Source: Micromussa lordhowensis
Taxonomy: Eukaryota > Cnidaria > Anthozoa > Scleractinia > Lobophylliidae
Length of the DNA: 64,000 nt
Reading direction: 5' to 3'
Assembly: GCA_964020085.1 (NCBI GenBank)
Contig: OZ026605.1
Coordinates: 1,601,701-1,665,700 of the forward strand
How positions within the stretch are numbered: the stretch's first letter is position 1; every line of letters begins with the position of its first letter. A program made the translations under genes and the position numbers. The notes under the pieces were generated by a model, which was given only the letters and a program-made list of their open reading frames with translations, did not search any database and was not told the DNA's origin. Positions 9,763 through 22,779 of the stretch are shown here, piece after piece.

Positions 9763-12700
9763 AGGCTCCAGGTCTTTAATTTAATGACGGAGAATGCAGT
9801 GAGTATAAGACTATGTAATGTCAAAAGATTGTATTTTTGTTCTGCTCGGTCGGTAATCAAACTAGCGCATCAGTTTACATTCATCGTTTTCACTACTTCT
9901 AAACTACTTAGGGTTAGAACTAACTGATTGACAGATAGACGCGTTCTTGAATATAGACGCGCTCTTAAATATCACCATAAAATATTTTGTTGCGCAATAA
10001 GAATTTCTCTCCACCGCGAAGACTACTTTATCAAGACTGAGTAAAAAGATACATGTATAGACCGCGAAGAGACTGGGTAGAGGGGCAGATACGTGCGGTT
10101 ATACTTTTCTCGCTGTTTATTTTTTCTCAATTTTAATGAAGGAGCTCTCTCTGTGGAGGGGTTAGTCTTGTCCCCAGGCATTGGGTTAAAAACCAAGTAA
10201 CGCCGTTCTATAACTGACGAGGATAAACCCTTAAGTGGTACCATTCCAATGTAATGAAACGTATTGTGGTGCTACGCTTCTTACTCTTTGGGATCCAAGA
10301 TCTAAGGAATATCAGGCAAAAAATGAAGGATAAAACAGCGTATGAAGACTATAAACAACATTAGGAATAAATTACATTTTTGCTGCTCGAGTGGAAACAG
10401 AAGGTTTTGTTGAGGCTGGTATGTTTGTGATTATGGGTCCGTATTGAATCACATTTTAGGAAACATTTAACAGTGTGAGTTTCTCTGTAGCTTTTTTCTC
10501 TTCCTAAGTTATTCAAAAGAGAATTGGCGATTTTCGAGATACCTTGAGCCTCTGTTTCAGAACGAGTCCTTGTGCAAAAACCTTTCACATGAAAATGAGT
10601 TTGATTTGCATGAAAATTAACCTGTAGGGGGAACTCATTTTCATATGAATGGATTCTCACGAAGACTTGTTTTGAGGCAAAGGTAACTCGGAAATGTCCT
10701 ATTAAATAATCGCTATTGTAGTCAGGAGCCACCAAATCTCGTGCTGAAGTCCCATATAAGTTCTTTTAAAACATGCACTTGTAATAAAATAGGACAGTTT
10801 AAAATGCATACCTTTTGGACCAAATCGAATACCATTTTATTGCATGTCTACACAATAGATTAGTTCGAATCATAAAAAAAATAGGATGGCTCAAAATTGC
10901 TTTCAAGATGAAATCTATCCTATTGCTTTTAATGCCAGGTGATTGTAATTTGATAGGGACACCAATGCTTTTTGTCAGGGTCGAATTGACACCTCTGATT
11001 GGTTGGAATAATAATAATGATTGAGAGTATCATACGCACACCGCACGGGAATATTATCTCCATTAGCACCTTTGTGTTAATCTCGTGAATATAAAGGATT
11101 TAAAAACTCTTCCTTGTTTCAGTAGGTCGTCAAACATGGTCGTTACCTTGCAAGGTAAGTTGTCTGGTCATTAGACTGATCCGCAAGCGTGGAAATCTTC
11201 AACAGCAAAAAAAGTATATGATTCCACAGCTAAGAAATCTCAAGGTCTCTTCTTATTTTTGTCATTTTGTTAGGAATATTTTTTTTAGGGAAAATAGGAT
11301 TTTTATGATCAAAGATTAATAATTGATTCTTCAGCATATGATTCGCTGTTCACTGAGATGAAAACATTGTGGTTATTTCTAAGATTTGTCTGGTGTCTAC
11401 CACCTACATAATGATATGAGTTAGGGAAACCTTTATTGTTTTTAATAAGCATTTAGACCGCATCATCGAATTGTTTGTTTTTTTCCCTTCGCCATCAGAT
11501 TTTCTATTTCTCAGCAAGCTCTGTATTGTTCTTTTTAATCTTAGGCTGTTTTGTTCTGTGGATTTCTATTTGCTTTATCTCTCTAGCGGTGCCGAGGTTA
11601 AGCAACTGCAAGGTTCTATGTAATCAATTTTGCACGGAAGTTAAAAGATAGGTCATTTTCTTGACCTAATTCACGACTCGATTTTTCAGCGTTTTATAAA
11701 TAATGAAATACTCATCAATCACTGATCATTATTTATGGAATATAATGCGGTATCTCTAAGGCGAACATCTATTTCGCTTTCGGAAAACATGAACGACATG
11801 ATGAGAAAGGTTATCTAGCAAAATGATTCCGGTGTTTATTGTTTTTAAGACAATTCGAGATAGCCCACTGTGATTAATTTTGTCTTGTGTGGTTGCGTGA
11901 ACTCCCGTTATCTAGTTCGCTACTCGCAGATAACACAACAGCACCTAAGGTGGGAGAATCTTTTGTGTTATATTCTCAAGTTTAGTTACTCAGTGGTCAA
12001 AATGTGTTTAAACAACGTTGTCAAATTTTCACTAGTACTACACATTCATATAACACCGGATATTGAAGACTTCCCAAACAATATTGAAGACTTCCAAAAA
12101 CAAATAAGACTTTAAAGAGCCTTATTTTGGTTTTACTAATTTGTCCCTCAGTCAGTGAACTGCCGTAAAAATTAATATCGCAATCTTCGAATATTTATAA
12201 ACATGGCTTTTTTCTGTATTGTTTTTCATTAATGCTTTTGTTATTTGAAAATTTTCAATAGTCAACGTGCAAAAAATCTGACGTCTTCGGGTACCGTGCT
12301 GAGATGGACTAAGTTTAGTTGTGCGTTTATGAAAATCAGCTGCACTTTTGTCTTGCTCGTTAAATTCTGTATGCCGTACCAGGAGTACATGAAGTATGTT
12401 CAACGCCCGTTTTATAGCATTGTTAGAGTGATATGAAGAAAACGTTCAACAAAATAAGTGGCAAGATAGATTCTCGGTGCCCGTGGCAAGATGTTATGTC
12501 TAACACCGACGAGCAAGGAAAATTACGTCCTCTAGTTTGTAATGAGATTCATATTCAAAGAGTAATAAACAGTGTCTCAGAGGCTGGAGAAAGTTTAGAA
12601 ATTCAGCAAGAACGAGTATGGGCGTGCCAGATTACCAAATAAGAAGGTCCGGTTAAGCAGCCAAAGACTTTTAACAAGAAAATCTTCGCTCAGTGTAAGA

Positions 12701-13641
12701 CGGAACAAAGAATCTACGAAATTGGGCGAAGTTTGCTGTGGTATAATTATTTTTTTTGTTAATTGCATATTGTATTCCATAATGTGATTTCTACTTCCTG
12801 AATTTTTGATGAATTCTCACTGGCCATGGTGTCTGGTATATATATATATAGACTCAGTTTAGCAAAAACCCAATTACAAGATGTTCTCTGTATAAATATA
12901 AGTCGTTCGTCTCTCCTGTTGATGGTGGAATAAAAAACAACTGCAATATAAAACATTTTAAATTAATTAAATGAAGTTGAGTGTTATAAGACGAATTGGG
13001 CTGTTTTCCGGTTATCGCAATCTATAATGTGATAAAAAACCTCCGAGCCATGTAATAACATTAGGTATAAAACTCATCGATACGCGTCACATTGGCGAGC
13101 TCATCAGTTTCCAGTTTCAATATACAGGATATTGAAGTTTTTAGTGCTGGTAAATTAGCAGTATTCCAGCTTTAATGGCCTATTAAAACTTACTACGTGA
13201 TTCCAAGATACGACTTTTCTTTGTATAAAGTGATATACTTCCTAAGATATTGATTTATCTGCAAGCAAATTTTAAAAGCTTCTCGGGGCAGATGGTCTCG
13301 ATCAACTGCAAAGTTTGTTCACTGCTTACAGGGCTTTTACAGTTGAGACTTTCGTGTTAGCCCACAGGAAGAAGTAAACACTGAAATATTCGGCTAATTA
13401 GCCAATCAGAAAGGGGAGAAAGTCACAAAACTGCCATTACAATATGGCAGGTTTTCAACTGGTAAGGCTGCAAAAGATCAATATAGATAACACAAGGTAA
13501 GATAAGATATTTCTTTTGTTTGAAATCTTGGTCCCGTTGTTTTTTTTTTGTTTTTGTTTTTTCTTGGAGGAGGAGGAGATATACCGATAAATCTGCTATT
13601 CATCTGTCAGATTTTATCGATAAATTTCCAGTGAACTATAT
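9763..13641. other. Intergenic, no gene seen
   Basis: A+T-rich sequence without convincing exons on either strand; the short open frames here show no recognisable motif. It contains a repeat at 10572-10674 and a short TA-dinucleotide run near 12840-12850. Confidence 0.45.
10572..10674. repeat. Short dispersed repeat (copy A)
   Basis: About 100 bp that matches 52127-52228 in the same orientation: ATGAAAATGAGTTTGATTTG, then AACCTGTAGG and CATTTTCATATGAATGG. The ATGAAAATGAG and CTCATTTTCAT motifs inside form an imperfect hairpin. Non-coding. Confidence 0.65.
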
Positions 13642-14314
13642 GGGCGCGTTTCATTTGACCAAAAATCCCGGTTTGAATTTCCGAAATTTTCGTTTGTTGA
13701 ATGGAACGGTATTTTCCACCAGGCCGAACCGATCTTGTTCTATTCCCGCTTGAGCACATTTCCCACCAAGAATTAAAAAAAGGATGCGGGATCGTGATGA
13801 AGTGGCTGTCTTGAGTGCCGTATTAAGCTGCTTCGTGTGGAGAAGTTTAAAAAGCATTCAGAATTCAACTCTTCCTTGATATTTATGAGAGAAACTTACG
13901 AACTTCTCTCGCGAAAGAGTATGCAAACCGGGCGAACTGACCCACAGGACTGAAATTCCGGCGGAACGACCAGTCCACAATTTTCCAGGCAATCAGATCC
14001 GGCCTAACGTTTTCGTTTTCGATCAAGAACAGGCTCGAGCCGTGGCAGATCATTTTGCATCCAGTGTAGTGTCGACTCGACAGACTTACTCGCCGCCATC
14101 TTGTAGCTTTTCACGACTAAAGAAACTGGGGTCGATTCCTAACCGGGTAGAAATGCCAAATGGAACAGGAAATTTCCGAAATTTCCAAATTTTCAGAAAA
14201 AAGGACAACCTCCGGAGGTTGTCCACAATTTTCGAAACGAATTTCCAGAAACGTTATGTTCCATTTGATTTTGTACCGGAATTTCCGGAAATTTTGGTCA
14301 AATGGATCGCGGCC
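13642..14314. mobile_element. MITE-like element with TTTGACCAAAA termini
   Basis: Left end CGCGTTTCATTTGACCAAAA and right end TTTTGGTCAAATGGATCGCG form imperfect terminal inverted repeats about 670 bp apart. Related TTTCCGAAATTT/GGAATTTCCGG motifs recur inside, and a perfect 22-bp palindrome lies at 14205-14226. No transposase-like frame. The two open frames on opposite strands inside it are chance products of the repeat. Confidence 0.55.
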
Positions 14315-17300
14315 TATGTTTACCAAAAGACTATGAATATCTCAGCCAGGCTATACAAAAACTATTTTCTGATTCAATTCTCACTTAAAACAGAGTGGTA
14401 GAAACGGGTTGGCTTTTACAGTTTTGGACCAAATGGTCTTGAGGCGCTTTCCTATGACCATGATCCCTGGCGTGCTAGAATTTTCTCGTGGAGGACGGAA
14501 TGGGCACCAGTCAGGCAGTCAGCTTTTCAGTGGAGACTCTCATTTATAAACACAAACAAAAATTGAAAACGGTCAAAGTCAAGAGGCGTTAAATTACAAC
14601 CATTAAAACAGTTTTTAACATGGTAACATAAAAAGTAGCAAGTGATTATTTTATTATTTGAAATTCTCAAAAAATAGGAGCCCAACATAATTCCACCATT
14701 GACTGGCTCACAACAAATCGATTCAGTAATAACAATTTTTTATCGCTGAGCCGTAAAATGAAGACGTTCTCTGTTTCAAATCTTTTGCTCTTTAGTCAAT
14801 TAAATTTAGTCAAATATGGCCGCCAGCGGAGAATTTTCATTAAAATGACAACAAATTTGAGAATGGGAAGCCATTGTCTCCATAGTGTGATGATAAGATT
14901 TACCAAAAAATAGCAGCTACTTTTAAGCGTTTCATTCAGTTCCTGTAAATCAGTCCTTGAATAACTGAGGATTTAACTTCTTGCTGTTTAGAATGAATAG
15001 CTTTGGTAAAAACAAGGAACAGTGACTTGTTTAAGTCATTATTCTTTTAAGAAATTAAAAAGCAAACAATCCGTCGAGACAAAGTTTATTCGTTCCGCTT
15101 TCAAACCGCCCAACATGATTAACGATTATTCATCTCCAAAATACGTGCCCCGTTTCTTATTCAACTTGTACACTTTAGTCAGCTGAATTTGTTAATGTCC
15201 CACTTGCTGCCGTAACAGCAATTAGGATGTTCGCATTTTAACGAATTTTGTTTTCTTATTGGTTCGTTTTAAGCTTGCGAAACACCTCTGACAAAATAAT
15301 TAATTACGAAAGAAATCATTTGATGACTTTTCTTGAAATTCATTCGACTTCTAGGGAGTCATTAACAATCTTCACACGTCACATCACACACGATCGATCT
15401 CCGTTGTTTCGATTTTGTAGAAGTCGAACGATGCTTCGCGATTTACGCAAGGAAACTACCTCTCCGCGACATCAATTTGTCTAATAGGCTCTCAAATTTC
15501 AGTTACGGTCCGAGTTTTTGAAATCTGCCATTTTGTCAAGTCACACCAGTAATTCAAGTATATTCAATCTAGGTAAGGCAAACGGTCTTGTTTACCGTAC
15601 GCAAATTTAGTCAAATGGTTAAACGGAGCTTATTTCAGAAGTACGTCAGTTTAACATGTTTTACATTGCTTGTTCGATGTCTTGTTTGACTTCCACAGTG
15701 CTTGGAAATGCGTTTAGCTATTTCCATTTTCCAAAATAAAGTGGAAAAACACTGATCGACACTGATGTAACAATCATTGCCATCTTGTTGGACATTCAAT
15801 TGCGAGTCACTGTTTGAAAAAAAAACACATTTTCTGACAGATTTTTTTTCTGGAATTAAGCTCCCGCGACCCGTAAGTTGCTTTTTTAAAGCCCATATTT
15901 AGGGATAGAGGGGAGCTAATTCAGATCAAAAACACACAACCAACGTGGTGTTAATGTTCAATATTAACAGCAAGGAAGTGTTTTGCTTATTACCATTTTG
16001 GAAACGGGACTCAATATCACCATGGCCGCGAAAAAAACGGATTCACAAGGAAAAGTGTACCTTCTTTTTTTTCTTTATAAAAAAAACAGCGTGTTTGGTA
16101 AATTAATACCTATCTCTATTACTAAATGACGAATAATTCCTGAAATTGCCGTCACTTCCAAGCAACGAATAGCGCGGTTACCTGTTTTTAATGATAGTAA
16201 TAACTAACGCTGAACTGATGTATTAGACTGCTTACGTAATGTTTATTTCAGTATATAATAGGAAGTTATCATTTCACTCCCGTCCCGGAGAATAAGCTTT
16301 TTTTCTTTGGTTGGTTCCGTGCGCGTAGCTTTGTCGGCTTTCGCAGCTGAATAAATGTCCCTTCGATTGTTGTGGCAGGCTGAAGAGGGAAATAAAACAG
16401 CAAGGAATAAAATTAAGAAATTACAAAACACATTAATCTAGATGATACTGCTTTTGGCCAGTGAGCTGTCGAAAGAGGATGATTAGCGGAAGATTGAGGT
16501 ATTAGTTTTTCTTTTAAGGTTTAACTCTTCTTTCTTCTTCTTTGTGTGTTGGAGAACATTGCGTGTTAGCTAGACAGTAACGAAGGGTGCTATTTGGGGA
16601 AGACAGAGAAAACATAATTGCGTTTTGAATCAGTTGATTTACCCATCAATAACCGAGGGGACCTATCGGAGCGCGATGACAGTTTCCTTTTTACTTGAGA
16701 TGTAGTGTAAAATAGAGAAGTGGAACTGTCTCTGTTTGTGTGCTATATCGACTTGATATCGAGATAATGACATATATTTAAAGCAGCGATTATCTAGATC
16801 TTTCAAAATGGCAGTCTTGTTGAATTGGAATGAAGTGATTTAATCCATTTCGTTTGCAGATTTCTGTTTCGGTTCAGAACAATAACGACGTAGAGAAGAT
16901 AGATTGAAGAGGAGCAGAAAAAGGTAAGCTTTGCTAGTTTTCTTTTTAAAACGTCAGTGTCTCAGTTGTGGTTTAACCCTTTTTGTCAGTTTTTGTGTCT
17001 CAGTTTTGGTTTAATCCCGGTGAAATCAATCCACAGCATTATTAATTTCGCCGATCCCGTCATTTGTATTCGGGTCGAGTCTGTTAATCAACAATCAACT
17101 GTCCTTGTTTTGTGATGAAATAAATGTCCATATTAGTAAGATATACTTAAATGTCCTCAAAGTCCTGTGAGAAATATCAGTCATCTTCGTGCAAGATAGA
17201 CAAGATATTAATAAATTATTATTATTATAATTTTTTTTTGCTTATGTATACAGCTGTAGATTCGTAATTGAACTCGGCAAATGAAGCTTTTAGTGCGTGG

Positions 17301-17400
17301 TAAAAACAATACGCTAAACAATACGGCCGACACATTGTGTTTCCTGAATCATTTTAATATTTAGAGTTTGGTTCTTTTATCTGCCGTTGTTCAATCAGGG
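14315..17400. other. Intergenic, no gene seen
   Basis: A+T-rich sequence without recognisable coding exon, RNA gene or long repeat. Short frames present show no family motif and no matching splice sites. Confidence 0.45.
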
Positions 17401-17722
17401 CCTTGAAGGCGCAATGCAGGGTCACTATGTAGATTTATAATATAGATAGGACCCTGTGCAAGCTCTGATTGGTCAAAAAACATAGAAAAAGCGTGTTTTA
17501 TTGCTTTTCGCCACATTACCTCTCGACAACATTTTTGTTAGAGATGGCGAAAAACATTTTCTTTGAAGAAATTTGTGATGGAGTTCTCTGCGAAGCAGCA
17601 GAAAGTTTTGAAGACTCGGCATGTAGCACTTTAGTGGGATTAAATTGCGTCAGTTTGTCGATCTGTGCTTTGTTGTTTCTTCTCGCGTCGTGTAAAAGCT
17701 ATATCATAAAGCAAATGAAGAA

Positions 17723-17880
17723 GCCTAAGCCGTGTATTACACTGTGATAAAATACGCTGGACATTTGAGACCACGAGGGAAATGTAGAAACACTCGCCTG
17801 TGTGGCTCGTGTTTTCTACATTTCCCTCGTGTTCTCAAATGCACGTCGTGTTTTATCACAGTGTAATACACGGCTTAGGC
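17723..17880. repeat. Foldback element (long hairpin)
   Basis: Arms of about 70 bp: GCCTAAGCCGTGTATTACAC at the left and GTGTAATACACGGCTTAGGC at the right end are exact complements, and the inner parts (GAGGGAAATGTAGAAA / TTTCTACATTTCCCTC) pair as well. The upstream 17400-17720 looks like the rest of the same dispersed repeat. A 92-codon frame at 17469-17747 runs into the left arm and is probably not a gene. Confidence 0.8.
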
Positions 17881-19975
17881 TTTTTTGTTTGTTAAATATA
17901 CTGAGTTATCTTAACCCGAAGACTTTATATATTGTCGGTCATATCTCCCGTATATCAGTTCCTGAAACATGCTAAATTTGATGTTATATTGTTATGTTGA
18001 TTATACGAAGGATGATGTTTTGTAACACGGTATAAGAAAACCGGTGGTAACCAGCACGGCATAAGAAAACCTGCTCCGCTATCACGGCCACAAATCAAGA
18101 TACGAGTTCTGTATGTAGTTGGGAACTAAATGCTGCCCGGCCGGCATTTTAAAATGCATATCTGGAGAAACCCCCTATAGCTAATGATACAAAAAAGCTC
18201 TTCAGTGCTAGGAAACTTAAAAATGGAATACAATGGTGTAATTGTCAGTTGGATATTAGATCATTGAATGAGTACATCTAAATATAAGCAAGCCATGAGC
18301 TTCAGATTTGAGAGGTCTTATTATCAAACTTGAATTTATGGGCCAATATCATTGAGAATTTTTTTTTTGTTTTGCTTATTTATTTATTATTATTCGGTTG
18401 GAAAGTGGGAAGTGTATGGCCAGTAAAATATAAAATATATTGCATCTTAGGGAGTGGTCTGTCTACGGAGTGATCCCGGCCGTAGACAGACAGACCAATT
18501 CATGTCAAAAGTAGTGTCACTGAACCCCGCCTTAGTTTGAGCATTTTATCAGTTGCTTAATTTGCGCAACAATATGAAGCTACGGTTTTGAAAGATACGA
18601 ACGGTTACGCTGGAAACATTCACGGTCATTTTTTTTTTCTGTTAATGACACATTTTGACCACTAGGCGACAATCTCATTTGCAATAACGACGAGTTGTTT
18701 TAGTTCGGTGTTTCCGTTTCCACTCGAGGCACCAGAACATCCTGTGAGAAATCACTATTTCTACAGACAATCGATTGCCTCCGGCTCCGTACAGACGTAA
18801 TTCTAGCTTAATGATTGTAATAACTATCAGAAGGGCATTATCAGGAACATTGCCTATCTTCCCAAAACTCATTACACCTTGTGTCTTTTACTTGTAAGAT
18901 CGACATTGGTCACTTTTGAAAGGGTCAACATTACGCTCAGATAGTGCCGCGGCTCATGAGAAAAAGAGATTAAAAAATATGGATTTCTACCTCATTATTC
19001 CGTTTCGTTGATTACTGTGTGATTAGCAGGTTGTTAAAACTTTCCTCTACTTTCTTTTCTTATTATTCTAAACAGAATTCTCGACAGTCTCACATCAATG
19101 AGGCATAACTCGCAGAAAAAAACTATTACCGCTATTATTGTTGCGTTGATTCGGCTAAGTACTGACACAAACCGGCTTTTCCCACAAATTCAATAATGAC
19201 ATCTTGTGGTCAAATTCATTTATGGATTGGCTGAGTGTAACTTTCAAGTTGCAACACTGACAAGATCAAACAGAAAAGACCCCATGGTTAGCCATTTTTA
19301 AATTAATTAGGTTGAGGTAACTACATCAAACTAAATTAACAACAACTCACTGAAACTGTTTTCCTCTAGATTCAATTTCATGTTTACTTTCTCTGACGCT
19401 GCTTTGAATTGAAGAATGTAAATATTTCGATAATCGACTCTCTTCTCAAGAGATGCCGAAATTGCCAATAAATGAAGCGCTTTCTATAGGAGTAAAATAA
19501 TAAAATCAAATATACCAAACGCAAATGGAGTCTTATTTAGTTCCGTCGCGCTAAATGCATTAGTAGCGGCAGTCCAAAGTTCATTTGTAACCGTCAAATA
19601 GAGAATTATATTCTTGAGTTCGACAAATATTGTCAGATTTTACCATTACAGTCATAGGCGTACGAGCCGGGGGGGCGAGGGAGGCTGCAGCCCCACCCCC
19701 CCAACCCCCCCCCCCCCCACCCCAGTTACAGAAGTTTTTGAAATTTTTCGGGCAAAACGCTGATGATTCGGGCAAAAGTACTCGGGAGAAAACTCTCTGA
19801 AAGGCTGTCAAAGCCAGACTTGAGGGCTACTTTCTCCGATGTTTGCCTTGTCAAGAGGGAGTTAAGGTCAAATGATCGAACGATCCAGGTAATTTGTTTT
19901 GTAAAAGCCATGTATCGTTTACATGTGTTTCGTAGTTCTTTCAAGAGTCCCTGTCCATAAATATGGAAAATAACT
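17881..19975. other. Intergenic, no gene seen
   Basis: No supported exon. A short inverted repeat (GGTCTGTCTACGG / CCGTAGACAGAC) lies at about 18449-18505. A G-run then C-run segment at about 19670-19725 (GGGGGGGCGAGGG followed by CCCCACCCCCCC) resembles the end of a dispersed repeat. Confidence 0.4.
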
Positions 19976-20917
19976 CGGCAAGGGTCAAAAATTCGATTTC
20001 GCTCATATTTTTATGGTAGATAGGCTAGGGCATGACAAAAACCACTGGAAAGTTTTTTTTGGCAAAATATCCTTTCATTTCAAAAAAATATGCAAATTAC
20101 CAAATCCTGTTAAAAATTTGACGCGCCATTTTATTAAACAACTTTGAGAGCCTCGCATGCAAAACTACATCATTCTTCTGTCTTTAAAACACTCAAATAT
20201 TTTTGTGCAATGTTTAGATATGTACTGGGTTGATTTGGGGAAATACTGCGTTATTTTTTGGTTGCAAAATAATTAAATTTCGCAGACATGTATTTCGTTC
20301 ACTTAAAAGTACTTCGTAAAGATAATTGATTTTCACCATGTGCGAAACCTTCAAATGGATTAAGCTTCTGGTGGTTGAATCGCAGAAGGATGGTCTACAG
20401 ATTCCTGTAAAAATTTCTTTGGGCAAATGATTGTGAGCGACGCGAGAGCTTTTCAAAGTACGTTAAAAATGCAAATATCTGCCATGCGTCATCGAATTTC
20501 AATTTATGGGTTTGGCATGCGCCACATGTCTTAATTGACCAATAAATAGACATGGAGCTGAGAATTTCGACATGTTCTTACCTCATTTGCTATAAAAGGC
20601 AGTTTCAAAAGCGGATTTGACGTGTTTCTCTCACTATTCGTTGCATTTTAAGCGGTTAAGTTTGCTTCTGTTTACACAACGTCCGATGTACATTGCCAAC
20701 TGTCAACGTATTCAATGGTCGAAGATCATCTTTCGGTGCATATGATCACCACTACATCTACCTAAGTCAACAACGGCTAAGTCATTCGTGGATAGTTGCT
20801 TGCTTTGTACGTACTACACCAAAATATTAGATTTGATTGCTGGCCATTGCTCCCAAGCGTGTCGGCCGTCACAGTACAATCTTACCGCGTTCGTTATTTG
20901 CTCGTCACGCAATGCTG
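19976..20917 (-). repeat. Left inverted arm of the 3.5-kb structure
   Basis: Two blocks (19976-20366 and 20581-20917) match the right arm in reverse; 20367-20580 has no counterpart there. On the minus strand the frame matching the right-arm open frame contains several stops, so this copy is decayed. Confidence 0.75.
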
Positions 20918-21338
20918 TCACCGCATTGCAAATAAGCTCAAAGACAGACCCAGCTCTGACCACCTCTCCCCCCCCCCCTCCCCCCCAAAAAAAAGCTGGC
21001 AAGCAGATTGTACCTGGGTGCCAAATCAACGCAGAACCAACAGGAATGCAGTCAATATCAAGATTATTTGGCACTGGAAACTCGACGTCTAGCTAAGCGA
21101 AGGTGTCAGTAAAAGACACCCTCACTCCCCCCACCCCCCAGCAAACTACCAGCAGATGATAAAGTGCCTGTACTCACCACAATTTTAAACAATTGCTATC
21201 AACAAATTGCAGATCAAAGAACCAAGAACTAGCCGAAATAAAAAATACGAAATCCCAACGTGACTAATTAATGAGAAGTTACCCGGACCCTGGCCATGCC
21301 ACAATATTTGGCGCCTTTTGTTTGCTTAGTTGTGGGGT

Positions 21339-21495
21339 ATAGATCGTTTTCACGTGACGTCACTGCTTTCTAAAATCCAAAACTAAAGAGCCATCATAGC
21401 TTTTATCCTCATGAGGCATAAGAGACGATATATTTATATCTGTTTACAATTTTACAGCTCCATAGCGTGCTTTGTTTGGAAACCAGAGCATTTTG

Positions 21496-21526
<31 letters not shown>

Positions 21527-21914
21527 TGGTACGATCGCATTTGTCGAAAAATATTTACCTATCTCATGATTTGTAGCCTTTTTAGAAGTTAGAGCATTGG
21601 GAATAGTGCTCATGTAAATGCTTGTTTGTTAAGTACAGATAGTCAGTCGCCTAGATAGCCAATGTAAGTTCCAGATGTTTACACTATTTTCCGGCCGCCA
21701 TGTTGGTGCACATCTGATGTGCACCAACATGGCGTTTCCATACTGAGCTCTGTAAATTTCTGCGAAACATTTTGACGAATATCTGCGGTTTGGGAAAACG
21801 CGCAGACCTAAAACTTGGAGAAGTGTCTTCTTTATTTAGTTCCAATAAGATCACAATTTCTTGACTTTATCCACTGAATGGTTTTTTATTGCGTGACAGT
21901 GAAAACGATCTATT
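21339..21914. mobile_element. MITE with ATAGATCGTTTTCAC termini
   Basis: Left end ATAGATCGTTTTCACGTGAC and right end AGTGAAAACGATCTAT are terminal inverted repeats 575 bp apart. Inside is a perfect 18-bp palindrome at 21697-21733 (GCCATGTTGGTGCACATC arms around one base). It is nested within the 3.5-kb inverted-repeat structure. A shorter element with related GCGTTTTCACTCATG termini lies at 61951-62130. Confidence 0.7.
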
Positions 21915-21947
21915 GGTATGTTTATTAGTTCTGTTTTGTGACAGAAA

Positions 21948-22385
21948 ATGGAGGGCTGTTGTTCTGTTGAAGTTATTGTTTGTAGAGTTTGTGGTTGTAA
22001 CGCTAAAGATCGGAAGCGGAATTCTGAAATTGTTCCGTTACTTTCGTGCAATTGGGCATTAGTAGTCCCACCACGCGCTAATTCTTCCCTGTCCAATATC
22101 TCCTTTGTCTTTCGTCAGTGGCTGCCCTTACTCAGCTCTTTGTTGTTGTTGCGGAATCGCACAAAACGCTTCAGGCAAAAATTTGCGACATTTTGTTTCC
22201 GTGTGGAGATCAGGCGACTAAAAACCGCGGACAGGTTTTTGGGGGGGGGGGATATAAGGATTTGTCGTGTCAAAAAAACGTGTGGGAGCGCGGGGGGGAG
22301 TACGAGCACGAGCAAGACCGATGTAACGGAACGATCATGTTGCAAAAAACAATTTGAGAAAAAAAAACTTTGCCAAAGGCGCTAA
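21948..22385 (+). CDS. Doubtful open frame with CRVCGC motif inside the inverted-repeat structure
   Basis: A 145-codon frame starting MEGCCSVEVIVCRVCGC followed by NAKDRKRNSEIVPLL. The start resembles a small Cys-containing N-terminal module seen at the front of some zinc-finger or transposon proteins, but only the first 40 residues look coding; the remainder is low-complexity and basic. It may be the first exon of the element's decayed protein. No family can be named. Confidence 0.2.
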   Translation: MEGCCSVEVIVCRVCGCNAKDRKRNSEIVPLLSCNWALVVPPRANSSLSNISFVFRQWLPLLSSLLLLRNRTKRFRQKFATFCFRVEIRRLKTADRFLGGGDIRICRVKKTCGSAGGSTSTSKTDVTERSCCKKQFEKKKLCQRR

Positions 22386-22779
22386 AATTGTCCGACTGTC
22401 GCGAAAGAATTCAGAGACAAATTCAGCCAAGTTATAAAAAATCTTAGGTCTTCGTTAAGTGTTTGCATTGTTTGGTTTTCTGGAAGTTGGGAAATTTAGA
22501 GACTCGGGTGAATTTTCGGATTGAGTTCGCAATGTTTGAGAAAAGTAACCGAAAAAAATCGGCACAGCGCGAAAAGACCTAGGTACGAGTTTAGGGGCAC
22601 AGTGTTACGCAATGCAGGTAGATGATGACAACAGGAGACGACTCAGGAGACAAAGGTAAACTAGTCATTCTTTCTTTTCCTTTATTTACTCTCTTCCTAC
22701 TCAACAAGATTGTGTGCTCCAAGTGGTCGCGTATCAGGAAAGAAATTGCCCTACCCCTACCCCCTAAAATAGAACGACC

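Noticed and set aside
17469..17747. 92-codon open frame with a hydrophobic stretch
   Set aside because: Its end is the left arm of a foldback element, and the rest looks like the body of the same repeat.
20788..21096. Pair of about 100-codon frames over a C-run
   Set aside because: Two overlapping plus frames and one minus frame share the same low-complexity DNA at the inner edge of the left inverted arm; no motif.
22118..22357. Several overlapping frames on both strands around 22.1-22.4 kb
   Set aside because: They conflict with each other, cross a G-run and lie within the inverted-repeat structure; at most the first 40 codons from 21948 look coding.
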